Shown one piece after another: positions 57,152 through 64,000 of a DNA stretch of 64,000 nucleotides. The stretch spans positions 27,257 through 91,256 of the forward strand of contig CAYWJH010000002.1 in NCBI GenBank assembly GCA_964458555.1, read 5' to 3'. The translations under genes and the position numbers were made by a program. How positions within the stretch are numbered: position 1 is the stretch's first letter; each line of letters opens with the position of its first letter. Under the pieces are notes generated by a model. It was not told where the DNA came from. It saw only the letters and a program-made list of their open reading frames with translations, and made no database searches. The stretch comes from SLST01 sp964458555. GTDB lineage: Bacteria; Spirochaetota; Spirochaetia; DSM-27196; SLST01.

Positions 57152-57432
57152 GAGGTGCCCCCTTTCTTAAACTTCTGGAGCATGCGATGCGTGACGAGGA
57201 AGCCACCCACGACGTTGATCGACGCGAAGACGAGCGCGACGCTCCCGAGCACGGTCGTCAGCGTGCTGTTCCCGCTCGCGACCGCGACGAGCGCCCCGAT
57301 GATCGTGATCCCGCTGATCGCGTTCGAGCCGGACATCAGCGGCGTATGCAGGATGGGCGGGACCTTGGTGATAACCTCGAAGCCCACGAAGATCGCGAGC
57401 ACGAAGATCGTGACGATGTTGAGGAAACTCAT
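57148..57432 (-). CDS. pntAb: NAD(P) transhydrogenase subunit alpha, membrane part
   Basis: 94 residues, three membrane helices: FLNIVTIFVLAIFVGFEVI, SNAISGITIIGALVAVASG and VLGSVALVFASINVVGGFLVTHRM. This is the short separate alpha2 subunit as in Rhodospirillum rubrum, not fused to the NAD-binding part. It overlaps pntAa and pntB by 4 bp on each side. Confidence 0.95.
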   Translation of the reverse strand: MSFLNIVTIFVLAIFVGFEVITKVPPILHTPLMSGSNAISGITIIGALVAVASGNSTLTTVLGSVALVFASINVVGGFLVTHRMLQKFKKGGTS

Positions 57433-58562
57433 GATCGACCTCCCAGCCGTTCCCTGATATCCGGGTTCGGAATCTCGCCGCCGCGGGTCACGAGCGTCGC
57501 GGCGACGATCTCGTCGTTCGTGTCGATGAGCAGCTCACCGTCCTTGATCATCGCGAGCAGGAACGTCGTGATGTTCTTCGAGTAGAGCTGGCTCGCGTTG
57601 GAGGCGAGCGCGGAGGGGATGTTCACCGGCCCGACGATGGTCACGCCGTGCTTCACGACCGTCTTCCCGGTCTCCGAGAGCTCGCAGTTCCCGCCGCGCT
57701 CGGTGGCGAGGTCGACGATGACCGAGCCCGGTTGCATCCGCTTCACCATCTCTTCGGTAACGAGGACGGGGCTCGGTTTGCCGGGGATCGCGGCGGTCGT
57801 GATCACGACGTCGCTTTCGGCGAGGACGTCGCCCATGAGCTCGCGCTGCTTGCGGTAGAACTCCTCGTCCATCTCGCGCGCGTAGCCGCCGGAGCCCTCC
57901 GCGGTCTCGAGCTCCATCTCGACGAATTTGGCACCAAGGCTCTCGACCTGCTCCTTGACCGCCGGACGCACGTCGTACGCGCTGACCACCGCACCGAGTC
58001 GGCGGGTGGTCGCGATCGCCTGCAGGCCCGCGACGCCCACGCCTACTACGAAGGCCTTCGCCGGCACGATCGTCCCGGCGGCGGTCATCATCATGGGGAA
58101 CATCTTCGGTAACGCCTCGGCGGCGAGGATCGCCGAGCGGTAGCCGGCGAGGTTGGCCATGGAGGAGAGCGCGTCCATGCTCTGCGCGCGGGTGATACGT
58201 GGGATCAGCTCCATGCTGAAGGCGGTCGCCTTGCCCTCGAGCAGGCGCTCAAAGGCCGGGTGCGGCGCGTACGGCTCGAGGAAGCCGATGATCGTCTGGC
58301 CGTCGTGTCCCGGTCCGTGATCGCTATCGCCTGCGGCGGCAGCCGAACGCACCGTCAGGAGCACGTCCGCCGTGGCTCGGGCGTCATCAACAGTTTCGGC
58401 ACCACGTTCGGTGTACGCGCCGTCGGAATAGCCCGAGGGCTCTCCGGCTCCGGCTTCTACGACGACGTCCAGCCCCGCCTTGGTGAGCGACGGTACGTGC
58501 GCGGGTACGAGCGCGACCCGTCGCTCCCCGGGGACGGCCTCCCTGGGAACCCCGATCTTCAT
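57429..58562 (-). CDS. pntAa: NAD(P) transhydrogenase subunit alpha, NAD-binding part
   Basis: 377 residues. The soluble NAD-binding subunit: MKIGVPREAVPGERRVALVPAHV start, the alanine-dehydrogenase-like fold with AKAFVVGVGVAGLQAIATTRRLGA, the mobile-loop region EGSGGYAREMDEEFYRKQ, and VDLATERGGNCELSETGK. Length matches the split form (~380). Start at 58562 has AGGAAGGGG upstream and a TTGAAG/TATGTT promoter. The three genes form the proton-translocating NADH/NADP+ transhydrogenase that supplies NADPH. Confidence 0.96.
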   Translation of the reverse strand: MKIGVPREAVPGERRVALVPAHVPSLTKAGLDVVVEAGAGEPSGYSDGAYTERGAETVDDARATADVLLTVRSAAAAGDSDHGPGHDGQTIIGFLEPYAPHPAFERLLEGKATAFSMELIPRITRAQSMDALSSMANLAGYRSAILAAEALPKMFPMMMTAAGTIVPAKAFVVGVGVAGLQAIATTRRLGAVVSAYDVRPAVKEQVESLGAKFVEMELETAEGSGGYAREMDEEFYRKQRELMGDVLAESDVVITTAAIPGKPSPVLVTEEMVKRMQPGSVIVDLATERGGNCELSETGKTVVKHGVTIVGPVNIPSALASNASQLYSKNITTFLLAMIKDGELLIDTNDEIVAATLVTRGGEIPNPDIRERLGGRS

Positions 58563-58590
58563 ACTGACCCCTTCCTGCTGTGGTGCGACT

Positions 58591-58619
58591 AACATACGGT
58601 TTGCTCCCCGACCCTTCAA
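58591..58619 (-). promoter_or_regulatory. pnt operon promoter
   Basis: On the minus strand TTGAAG (58619-58614), 17 bp, TATGTT (58596-58591). Leader about 25-30 nt with AGGAAGGGG. Confidence 0.6.
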
Positions 58620-58719
58620 GCACAAATCGGACCTTTTTTATCGAGAATGGCGGGCCGGAGGGGGCGGCGCACCGGAGGGAAGGCGGGCGCGGCCGGCTCC
58701 GCGACCGCCGCGACGGTGA

Positions 58720-58748
58720 TTGCCTCCGCGGCGACGGGGGTGTATCCT
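58720..58748 (+). promoter_or_regulatory. Promoter of the MATE exporter gene
   Basis: TTGCCT (58720-58725), 17 bp, TATCCT (58743-58748), ending 8 nt before the ATG at 58757. The preceding ~100 bp is GC-rich and shows no gene. Confidence 0.6.
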
Positions 58749-58756
58749 CTGCGACT

Positions 58757-60142
58757 ATGTCATCGCCAGATCGCTCCGGCCCGACTCTGGGCGACCCGTC
58801 GACCAACCGTGACCTCTACCGCGGCCTCGTCACGCTCGCCGTGCCGATCATGCTCAACAACCTCCTGCAGATGCTCTACAACCTGGTGGACGCGTGGTTC
58901 CTGGGGCGACTCGGAGCCGCCGCGGTCTCCGCTCCCACGATCTCCTTCACGCTCATCTTCTTCCTGGTGATCTTCGGCGTCGCGTTCTCCATGGCCGGCA
59001 CGACGCTCATCGCGCAGTCGAAGGGAAAGGGCGACATGGAGCGGGCGAACTTCTACGCCGGACAGGTGACCACGCTCCTCGTGGCGATGTCGGTGGTGAT
59101 CTCCGTGGTCGGGCTCGTGGCCACGCCCACCCTGCTGCGCGTCATGCAGGTCCCCGCGGAGGCGTACGAGTACACCCGGCAGTACATGACGATCATCTTT
59201 GCGGCCATGCCGTTCATGTTCGTGAGCTTCCTGCTGCGCGCGGTGCTCCAGGGCATCGGCGACAGCATGACTCCGCTCATCGTGCAGATCGTCACGATCG
59301 GGCTGAACGTCGTGCTCGACCCCATCCTGATCTTCGGGTGGGGGCCCTTCCCGGCGCTGGAGGTCGCAGGAGCGGCGTACGCGACGGTGTTCGCGCGGCT
59401 CGTGGCGGCGGCGATATCGGCGTGGATCCTCATCAGCGGCCGAAAGGGAATCAAGCTCACGCTCGCGAACCTGAAGCCCGACTGGCCGGCGATCCGCAGG
59501 ATTACCAACATCGGTCTGCCGAGCGCGATCGGGCAGGCGGTCCCGGCGTTCGGATTCACCGTCCTGCAGGGCATCGTGAACACGCTGGGCACTCCGGTCG
59601 TCGCGGCGTTCGGTATCGGCAACCGTATCGTGAGCCTCTTCAATATGCCTGCCATCGGCTTTTCGCAGGCGACCACGAGCATCGTGGGCCAGCGGCTGGG
59701 CGCGAGCAGGAAGGACCAGGCGATCACCGCGGTGAAGCAGAGCGTGCTCACCGTAGCGGCGTTCATCACCGTGGGTATGACGTTCACCTTCTTCTTCGGC
59801 GCGAGCTTCGTACGCTTCTTCGTCGACGACCCGGAGGTCATCGCGCACGGGCGCGACCTGTTCCGGATCCTCTCGCCGAGCGTCATGATCTTCGCGATCT
59901 TCATGGTCACCAACGGAGCGTTCCAGGGCGGCGGCGACACGAAGCCGGTCATGGTGCTCAACGTCGCGCGGCTGTGGGGCGTGCGCGTGCCGCTCGCCTA
60001 CGTCCTCGTTCTCGTGGCCGGATGGGGGCCGATCGGCATCTGGTGGTCGATGTTCGCCTCCAACCTGCTGATCGCGATCGTCGGCTTCTTCTGGCTGAGC
60101 CGCGGCACCTGGCTGCACAAGATCGACCCGGCGACGCTGTGA
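58757..60142 (+). CDS. MATE family efflux transporter
   Basis: 461 residues with twelve predicted membrane helices. It belongs to the MATE family of Na+- or H+-coupled drug/metabolite exporters: N-terminal YRGLVTLAVPIMLNNLLQMLYNLVDAWFLGRLG, then GIGDSMTPLIVQIVTIGLNVVLDPILIFGWGP and the second-half repeat IGLPSAIGQAVPAFGF and FGIGNRIVSLFNMPAIGFSQATTSIVGQRLGA. Length is normal. Substrate is unknown. A GTG/TTG-like upstream extension is not needed since the promoter ends 8 nt before this ATG. Confidence 0.93.
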   Translation: MSSPDRSGPTLGDPSTNRDLYRGLVTLAVPIMLNNLLQMLYNLVDAWFLGRLGAAAVSAPTISFTLIFFLVIFGVAFSMAGTTLIAQSKGKGDMERANFYAGQVTTLLVAMSVVISVVGLVATPTLLRVMQVPAEAYEYTRQYMTIIFAAMPFMFVSFLLRAVLQGIGDSMTPLIVQIVTIGLNVVLDPILIFGWGPFPALEVAGAAYATVFARLVAAAISAWILISGRKGIKLTLANLKPDWPAIRRITNIGLPSAIGQAVPAFGFTVLQGIVNTLGTPVVAAFGIGNRIVSLFNMPAIGFSQATTSIVGQRLGASRKDQAITAVKQSVLTVAAFITVGMTFTFFFGASFVRFFVDDPEVIAHGRDLFRILSPSVMIFAIFMVTNGAFQGGGDTKPVMVLNVARLWGVRVPLAYVLVLVAGWGPIGIWWSMFASNLLIAIVGFFWLSRGTWLHKIDPATL

Positions 60143-60184
60143 GCGGCCCGGCGACGGGCGACCACGATCCCCCGCCGGCTCAGC

Positions 60185-61090
60185 TCACCCGGTGCCCCGC
60201 GTCCGCGTCTTCCCCGGTGCGGCGTGCTTCTCCACGTACTCGACGATCGCGGCGGCGATGTCGAGGTCGGTCGCTCGCTCGATCCCCTCGAGGCCAGGCG
60301 ACGAGTTCACCTCGATCACGACCGGGCCGTGCTTCGTGCGCAGCAGATCAACGCCGGCGACGTTGAGCCCCATGACGCGCGCCGACCGCACCGCCGCCGA
60401 CCGCTCCTCCGGCGTGATGCGGACCTGCTCGGCAACCGCCCCGCGGTGGAGGTTTGCGCGAAAGTCGCCGTCGCGGCTCGTGCGCTTCATGCTCGCGACG
60501 ACGCGCTCGCCCACGACGAAGCACCTTATGTCCGAGCCCTTTGCCTCGTGGATGAACTCCTGCACGAGGATGTTCGCGTTCATGCCGCGGAACGCCTCGA
60601 TGACACTCTCCGCCGCACTGTCGGTCTCCGCGAGCACGACCCCGATTCCCTGAGTACCCTCGAGCAGCTTCACGACGACCGGCGTACCGCCCACCATGGC
60701 GATCAGATCACCGGTATACTTCGTCGAATGCGCGAAGCCGGTCACCGGCAGCCCGATGCCCTTCCTCGCGAGGAGCTGAAGGCTGCGCAGCTTGTCGCGC
60801 GAGCGGGTGATCGCCACCGACTCGTTCACCGAGTAGACGCCCATCATCTCGAACTGGCGCACGACCGCGGTGCCGTAGAAGGTGATCGACGCGCCGATGC
60901 GCGGGACGATCGCGTCGATCCCGGTGAGCGCCTCGCCGCGGTAATGGATGCTGGGGCTATGCGAGCTGATGTTCATGTAGCACTGCAGCGGGTCGACGAC
61001 GAGCACCTCGTGGCCGCGCATGCGCGCGGCCTCGGCGAGGTGTTCGGTCGAGTAGAGCTGCGCGTTGCGCGAGAGGATGACGATCTTCAC
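60185..61090 (-). CDS. rimK: RimK-type ATP-grasp ligase
   Basis: 301 residues from GTG at 61090. ATP-grasp ligase of the RimK/LysX group that joins an amino acid (in E. coli, glutamate) to the C-terminus of a protein such as ribosomal protein S6. Motifs: MKIVILSRNAQLYSTEHLAEA start, DKLRSLQLLARKGIGLP, VVKLLEGTQGIGVVLAE, ILVQEFIHEAKGSDIRCFVVG, and VVIEVNSSPGLEGIE with metal-binding Glu and Asn. It overlaps the RimB-like gene (GTGA). The target protein is not known. Confidence 0.9.
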   Translation of the reverse strand: MKIVILSRNAQLYSTEHLAEAARMRGHEVLVVDPLQCYMNISSHSPSIHYRGEALTGIDAIVPRIGASITFYGTAVVRQFEMMGVYSVNESVAITRSRDKLRSLQLLARKGIGLPVTGFAHSTKYTGDLIAMVGGTPVVVKLLEGTQGIGVVLAETDSAAESVIEAFRGMNANILVQEFIHEAKGSDIRCFVVGERVVASMKRTSRDGDFRANLHRGAVAEQVRITPEERSAAVRSARVMGLNVAGVDLLRTKHGPVVIEVNSSPGLEGIERATDLDIAAAIVEYVEKHAAPGKTRTRGTG

Positions 61091-61575
61091 GCGCCGTCCG
61101 CCCGGGCCCGGGGAATCGCCCGCTGCGTCACGACATCCTCGTACGCGTGGTGGTGACGCACGCCGGTGAGGTACGACCGGCGAGGATCGACGAGCACGCG
61201 TCCGCGCAACGCGGTGCGACCGAGCAGCATGCGAAACGTCATCGACTCCCGGCTCGCGAGCGTGATCTCCACCGGCCATTGCTCCGCGCCGATGCAAAGC
61301 GGAGTGCGGATCACGTACCGTTCCTCGCCCACGCCGCCGGAGTTCGTGACGCGGCGGCGGTCGACCACCGGCGCCTCGCGCACGAGGACGACGGCGCTGG
61401 TCTCCTGCAGCGGTGCGATCGTGAACCGAACCCAGCGCCGACCGTCGCGGTCGAAAGCTCCGACCGATTCGACGTCGAGCGAGGAGGTCCGGGCCCCGGT
61501 GTCGATCTTTGCCTTGATGACGGGGACTTCGAGCTCGGGCAGCGCGACCCACTCGCGCCAGCCCACGGTGATCAC
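61087..61575 (-). CDS. RimK-associated ATP-dependent zinc protease-like protein (RimB type)
   Basis: 162 residues from GTG at 61575. Small aspartic-protease-like fold family found with RimK; VIKAKIDTGARTSSLDVES carries the active-site-like DTGA and the later RMLLGRTALRGRVLVDPRRSY is typical. Related proteins remove glutamate tails added by RimK or process lanthipeptide-like products. GGAG lies 9 nt upstream. It is coupled to rimK. Confidence 0.85.
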   Translation of the reverse strand: MITVGWREWVALPELEVPVIKAKIDTGARTSSLDVESVGAFDRDGRRWVRFTIAPLQETSAVVLVREAPVVDRRRVTNSGGVGEERYVIRTPLCIGAEQWPVEITLASRESMTFRMLLGRTALRGRVLVDPRRSYLTGVRHHHAYEDVVTQRAIPRARADGA

Positions 61576-61602
61576 GGGGTGTCTCCGCAGCGAGCCACCG
61601 CG

Positions 61603-62181
61603 CTACTCCTTCACCTTGTACGTGTTGACGATAACGTCGGAGAGGTTGCGCAGGTACGGGCTGCGGTTGGAGCTGATCCCGGCATCCGCGAGGAGGTCGC
61701 TGCGCTCGCGTTCGAACCATCGGAAGAGGTTGCGCGCGGCGGCCGCCTCGTCCTTCGCCTTGTGGCAGATCCTGGTGAGCTCGCGCATCTCGTTCCGATT
61801 GAAGAACACGCGCGCGTCGTCGAGCTGGATGACGAAGAAGCCGTCCTCGGTGCGCTCGACGGTGACGTGATAGTCGGGCCGGCCGGCCTCGTGTCGCGCC
61901 TCGACCGCCTGGTGCGCGGCGACGTGGAGCCTCCGGTTGAACTGCTCGATCTTGCCCTTGTACTCGACCACCTTCGCCTGTTCGAGCAGGAGCTCGAGCC
62001 CGTCGTCATCGAGGCGCTTCGCGATCGCGACGATCTCCTCGATGAGCTCGCTACGGTGCTCGGTCGGCTCGGGCGTGTCGGTCGCAAGCTCCCGGCTGTC
62101 GGCGCGCGCCGCCTGCTCGGCGGCGGCCTGCTTCTTCGTAGTCGCCTGCTTCTTCGTGCTTGCCGGTTTCTTCTGTGCCAT
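61603..62181 (-). CDS. Unknown protein with lysine-rich N-terminus
   Basis: 192 residues. The first ~30 residues are Lys/Thr/Ala/Gln-rich (KKPASTKKQATTKKQAAAEQ) and probably disordered. The rest is a mixed alpha/beta domain (ELIEEIVAIAKRLDDDGLELLLEQAK and FFVIQLDDARVFFNRNEMRELTRIC). A GGAGGAGGC ribosome site precedes the ATG. It lies between the crtI-like gene (13 bp) and the RimB/RimK pair (27 bp), likely in the same transcript. A DNA- or RNA-binding tail is possible. I do not know the family. Confidence 0.65.
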   Translation of the reverse strand: MAQKKPASTKKQATTKKQAAAEQAARADSRELATDTPEPTEHRSELIEEIVAIAKRLDDDGLELLLEQAKVVEYKGKIEQFNRRLHVAAHQAVEARHEAGRPDYHVTVERTEDGFFVIQLDDARVFFNRNEMRELTRICHKAKDEAAAARNLFRWFERERSDLLADAGISSNRSPYLRNLSDVIVNTYKVKE

Positions 62182-62194
62182 AGTGCCTCCTCCG

Positions 62195-63763
62195 CTACGC
62201 GTAATCGTAGCGAATCAGATCCGCGGCGATCTTACCGGAGAGCATCACGAGCGGCATGCCGCCGCCGGGGTGCGCGCTCCCGCCGCAGAAGTAGAGCCCG
62301 CCGTAGTCGGGGCTCCGGTTCGGGTGTCGGGCGAACGAGGCGAGGCGCGTATTCGACGCGATCCCGTAGAGCGCGCCGCGGTAGCTCATCGTCCTGCGCT
62401 CGATGTCTTCCGGCGTCATCACGCCCTCTTCTCCGATCGCGCCCGAGACGTCGCGCCCAAGACTCTCGCTCAGTCTCCGGATGACCGTGTCGCGCATACG
62501 CGCGCTCTCGCTCGCCCAGTCCTGCCCATCAACATACGGCACGTTGACCAGCAAAAACCAGTTTTCGCCCCCCAAAGGCGCGTCCGAGGGCGTCACCTTG
62601 GAGGTGATGTTGATGTAGATCGTCGGGTCGTCGGGAAGACGATGATCGTCGAAGATCGCTGCGAACTCGCGTCGGTAATCCGAGCTGAAGAAGATGTTGT
62701 TCACCGTGAGCTCGGGGAACTCCTCGCTCATACCCCAGGAGAAGACGAGCCCGGACGAGGACGGCTCGAGCCTGCGGTAGCGGTGGAGCTGCCGCGCGTC
62801 TTCGTCGCCGAGCAGCTCCGGGTAGGTGACCGACACGTCGACGTTCGAGACGACCGCGTCGGCCGACACGAACCGACTGCCAACCTCCACGCCGGTCGCC
62901 TCGCGCTTGCGGCGCGGACGCCCGGGACCGTTTGCACCCTCCCGCGTCACGATCCGGTCGACCTTCTCGCCGTAGCGGATCTCCACGCCAAGCTCGCCGG
63001 CCAGTCGCTCGAGCGCGCGCGGCAGCGAGTGGATACCACCCACCACCGCGTAGCCGCCGTGTACGTACTCGACGAAGGGAATGATGTTTAGCGTCGCCGG
63101 CGTACGGTACGGGCTCGACCCGTTGTACGTGGCGTAGCGGTTGAAGAGCTGGACGACGCGCGGGTCGTCGAAAAACGACTCGTTCGCCGCGTTCATCGTG
63201 CGAAGCGGATCGATCTGTCCCAACCGGAAGAGCCGGCTCCAGAAGAGCTTTGAGAACCAGGTTCGATGGTCGTGGAGGCTGTGCCAGAGGAAGATCTCGC
63301 TCGCCACCTCGTGGATTCGTCCGGCGTAGTCGAGGTAACGACGTACGTGATCGGCGGGCTCCCCGGTCTTCGCCTCGATCTCGCTCGCGAAGCGCTCGGG
63401 GTCGCCGTACGCGTGCAGCCTCGTACCGTCGGGCCAGAAGTAGTTGCAGATCACCTCCAGCCGCTCGACTTCGAGGTAGTCGGTCCATTCGCGGCCGGCG
63501 GCGGCGAACAGCTGTTCGAGCACGTAGGGCATCGTGAGGAGCGACGGACCGGTGTCGAAGCGCCACTCGCCCCGCGCCTCGCTGCCGGCCTTGCCGCCGG
63601 GCAGGCTCTGCTGCTCGTAGACGGTCACCCGCCAGCCGCTCGCGGCGAGGCGGATCGCCGCCGAGAGGCCGCCCAGCCCCGCTCCCACGACGACCGCGCG
63701 CCGGGCGGGTCGGGGAGCGGCGTCGACGCCACGCTGCTCGAATCGGTCTTTAGATCGGCTCAT
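62195..63763 (-). CDS. Phytoene desaturase family FAD oxidoreductase (CrtI type)
   Basis: 522 residues. N-terminal AVVVGAGLGGLSAAIRLAASGWRVTVYEQ is the FAD-binding Rossmann motif, followed by PGGKAGS and FDTGPSLLTMPYV. The C-terminal FCGGSAHPGGGMPLVMLSGKIAADLI is the CrtI signature region. It is likely a carotenoid desaturase, though isomerases (CrtISO) and oxidases share the motifs. No phytoene synthase is in the window. Start overlaps the GH1 gene end by 14 bp. Carotenoid pigments occur in some free-living spirochaetes. Confidence 0.88.
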   Translation of the reverse strand: MSRSKDRFEQRGVDAAPRPARRAVVVGAGLGGLSAAIRLAASGWRVTVYEQQSLPGGKAGSEARGEWRFDTGPSLLTMPYVLEQLFAAAGREWTDYLEVERLEVICNYFWPDGTRLHAYGDPERFASEIEAKTGEPADHVRRYLDYAGRIHEVASEIFLWHSLHDHRTWFSKLFWSRLFRLGQIDPLRTMNAANESFFDDPRVVQLFNRYATYNGSSPYRTPATLNIIPFVEYVHGGYAVVGGIHSLPRALERLAGELGVEIRYGEKVDRIVTREGANGPGRPRRKREATGVEVGSRFVSADAVVSNVDVSVTYPELLGDEDARQLHRYRRLEPSSSGLVFSWGMSEEFPELTVNNIFFSSDYRREFAAIFDDHRLPDDPTIYINITSKVTPSDAPLGGENWFLLVNVPYVDGQDWASESARMRDTVIRRLSESLGRDVSGAIGEEGVMTPEDIERRTMSYRGALYGIASNTRLASFARHPNRSPDYGGLYFCGGSAHPGGGMPLVMLSGKIAADLIRYDYA

Positions 63764-64000
63764 GCCCTGCGATCACCTCTCGATAGAAGTAGTAGCTGTC
63801 CTTCGGCACGCGGCGAAGGTCGGTGTAGTCGCAGAAGATAATGCCGAATCGGCGCGTATAGCCAAACGCCCACTCGAAATTGTCGATGAGCGACCAGAGG
63901 TAGTAGCCCTTGAGCGGAATCCCGTCTTCGATCGCGCGCGCGAGGATCCGGAAGTGCCGGCGCAGGTACTCGATGCGCTCGGGGTCGTGCACGCGCGTGC
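63750..64000 (-). CDS. Glycoside hydrolase family 1 protein, C-terminal end only
   Basis: At least 83 residues are seen; the gene continues past the right edge of the window. The segment PLKGYYLWSLIDNFEWAFGYTRRFGI is the typical family 1 (beta-glucosidase/6-phospho-beta-glucosidase) sugar-contact block; the Glu-Trp in NFEWAFGY lies in the glucose-binding site. It ends YFYREVIAGHEPI and overlaps the crtI-like gene by 14 bp, so the two are co-translated. Substrate not known. Confidence 0.9.
   Translation of the reverse strand, partial: TRVHDPERIEYLRRHFRILARAIEDGIPLKGYYLWSLIDNFEWAFGYTRRFGIIFCDYTDLRRVPKDSYYFYREVIAGHEPI

Noticed and set aside
58620..58640. T-rich tract (CGGACCTTTTTTTATC) as an intrinsic terminator
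   Set aside because: No stem precedes it on the plus strand, and no gene on that strand ends nearby.

Overview
The window is a gene-dense, high-GC bacterial chromosome segment with no rRNA or tRNA gene, CRISPR array, prophage or insertion sequence that I can recognise. Several features point to a spirochaete (phylum Spirochaetota), probably a free-living Spirochaetaceae-like organism: a MurA with Asp instead of the catalytic Cys, a very long FapA/DUF342 protein beside a MinD-like ATPase, a STAS protein with a zinc-ribbon tail, many lipoproteins beside lgt and lnt, and degenerate receiver-type regulators. The phylum call is an inference from gene content. The sequence carries one clear assembly artefact, an Illumina adapter plus poly(A) run inside lnt at 40722-40756.

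Layout. 1-12.4 kb is mostly metabolism: the end of an unknown gene and a histidine phosphatase; xylB-tkt (xylulose into the pentose phosphate pathway); leuB; hisA with a HisE protein carrying a broken HisI-like head; and pyrC coupled to a class II aldolase and a deoxysugar-type FGGY kinase. 12.4-19.5 kb holds an HD protein related to CCA-adding enzymes, the lysC-thrC-coaX operon, a secreted FG-GAP-like protein and murA. 19.5-28.3 kb holds a three-gene membrane/J-domain operon, a structured AT-richer intergenic island with two perfect DnaA boxes (23.0-23.35 kb), a stress/regulatory operon (STAS, YbjN-like, PspA, pseudo-receiver winged-helix protein), a possible small RNA, and an HTH-less sigma-54 activator.

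28.3-43.6 kb is envelope biogenesis: WecG-type glycosyltransferase, RsmE, a C-terminal processing protease, the MinD-like/FapA/lgt operon, a group-1 glycosyltransferase, an OmpA-domain protein, a lipoprotein, lnt, and a PlsC acyltransferase with a zinc ribbon. 43.6-51.1 kb is one tightly overlapping run of seven genes that starts with a GAF-HD-GYP cyclic-di-GMP phosphodiesterase and continues with three lipoproteins, a secreted FG-GAP protein, a PEGA-TPR protein and a membrane protein. This is the best candidate for an undescribed system. 51.1-64 kb holds a membrane class III cyclase, a 927-residue coiled-coil membrane protein, a three-subunit transhydrogenase (pntAa, pntAb, pntB), a MATE exporter, and a minus-strand run of a GH1 glycosidase end, a CrtI-type desaturase, an unknown protein, a RimB-type protease and a RimK-type ligase.

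Gene expression. Many transcription-unit heads have a recognisable -35/-10 pair with 16-18 bp spacing. They fall into two classes: those with a Shine-Dalgarno sequence and a 20-30 nt or longer leader (tkt, hisA, pntAa, the STAS gene, the sigma-54 activator), and those with the -10 box only 6-8 nt before the start codon and no Shine-Dalgarno, which predicts leaderless mRNAs (leuB, pyrC, lnt, the OmpA gene, the MATE gene and others). All functional statements are read from sequence by eye; no database search was run.
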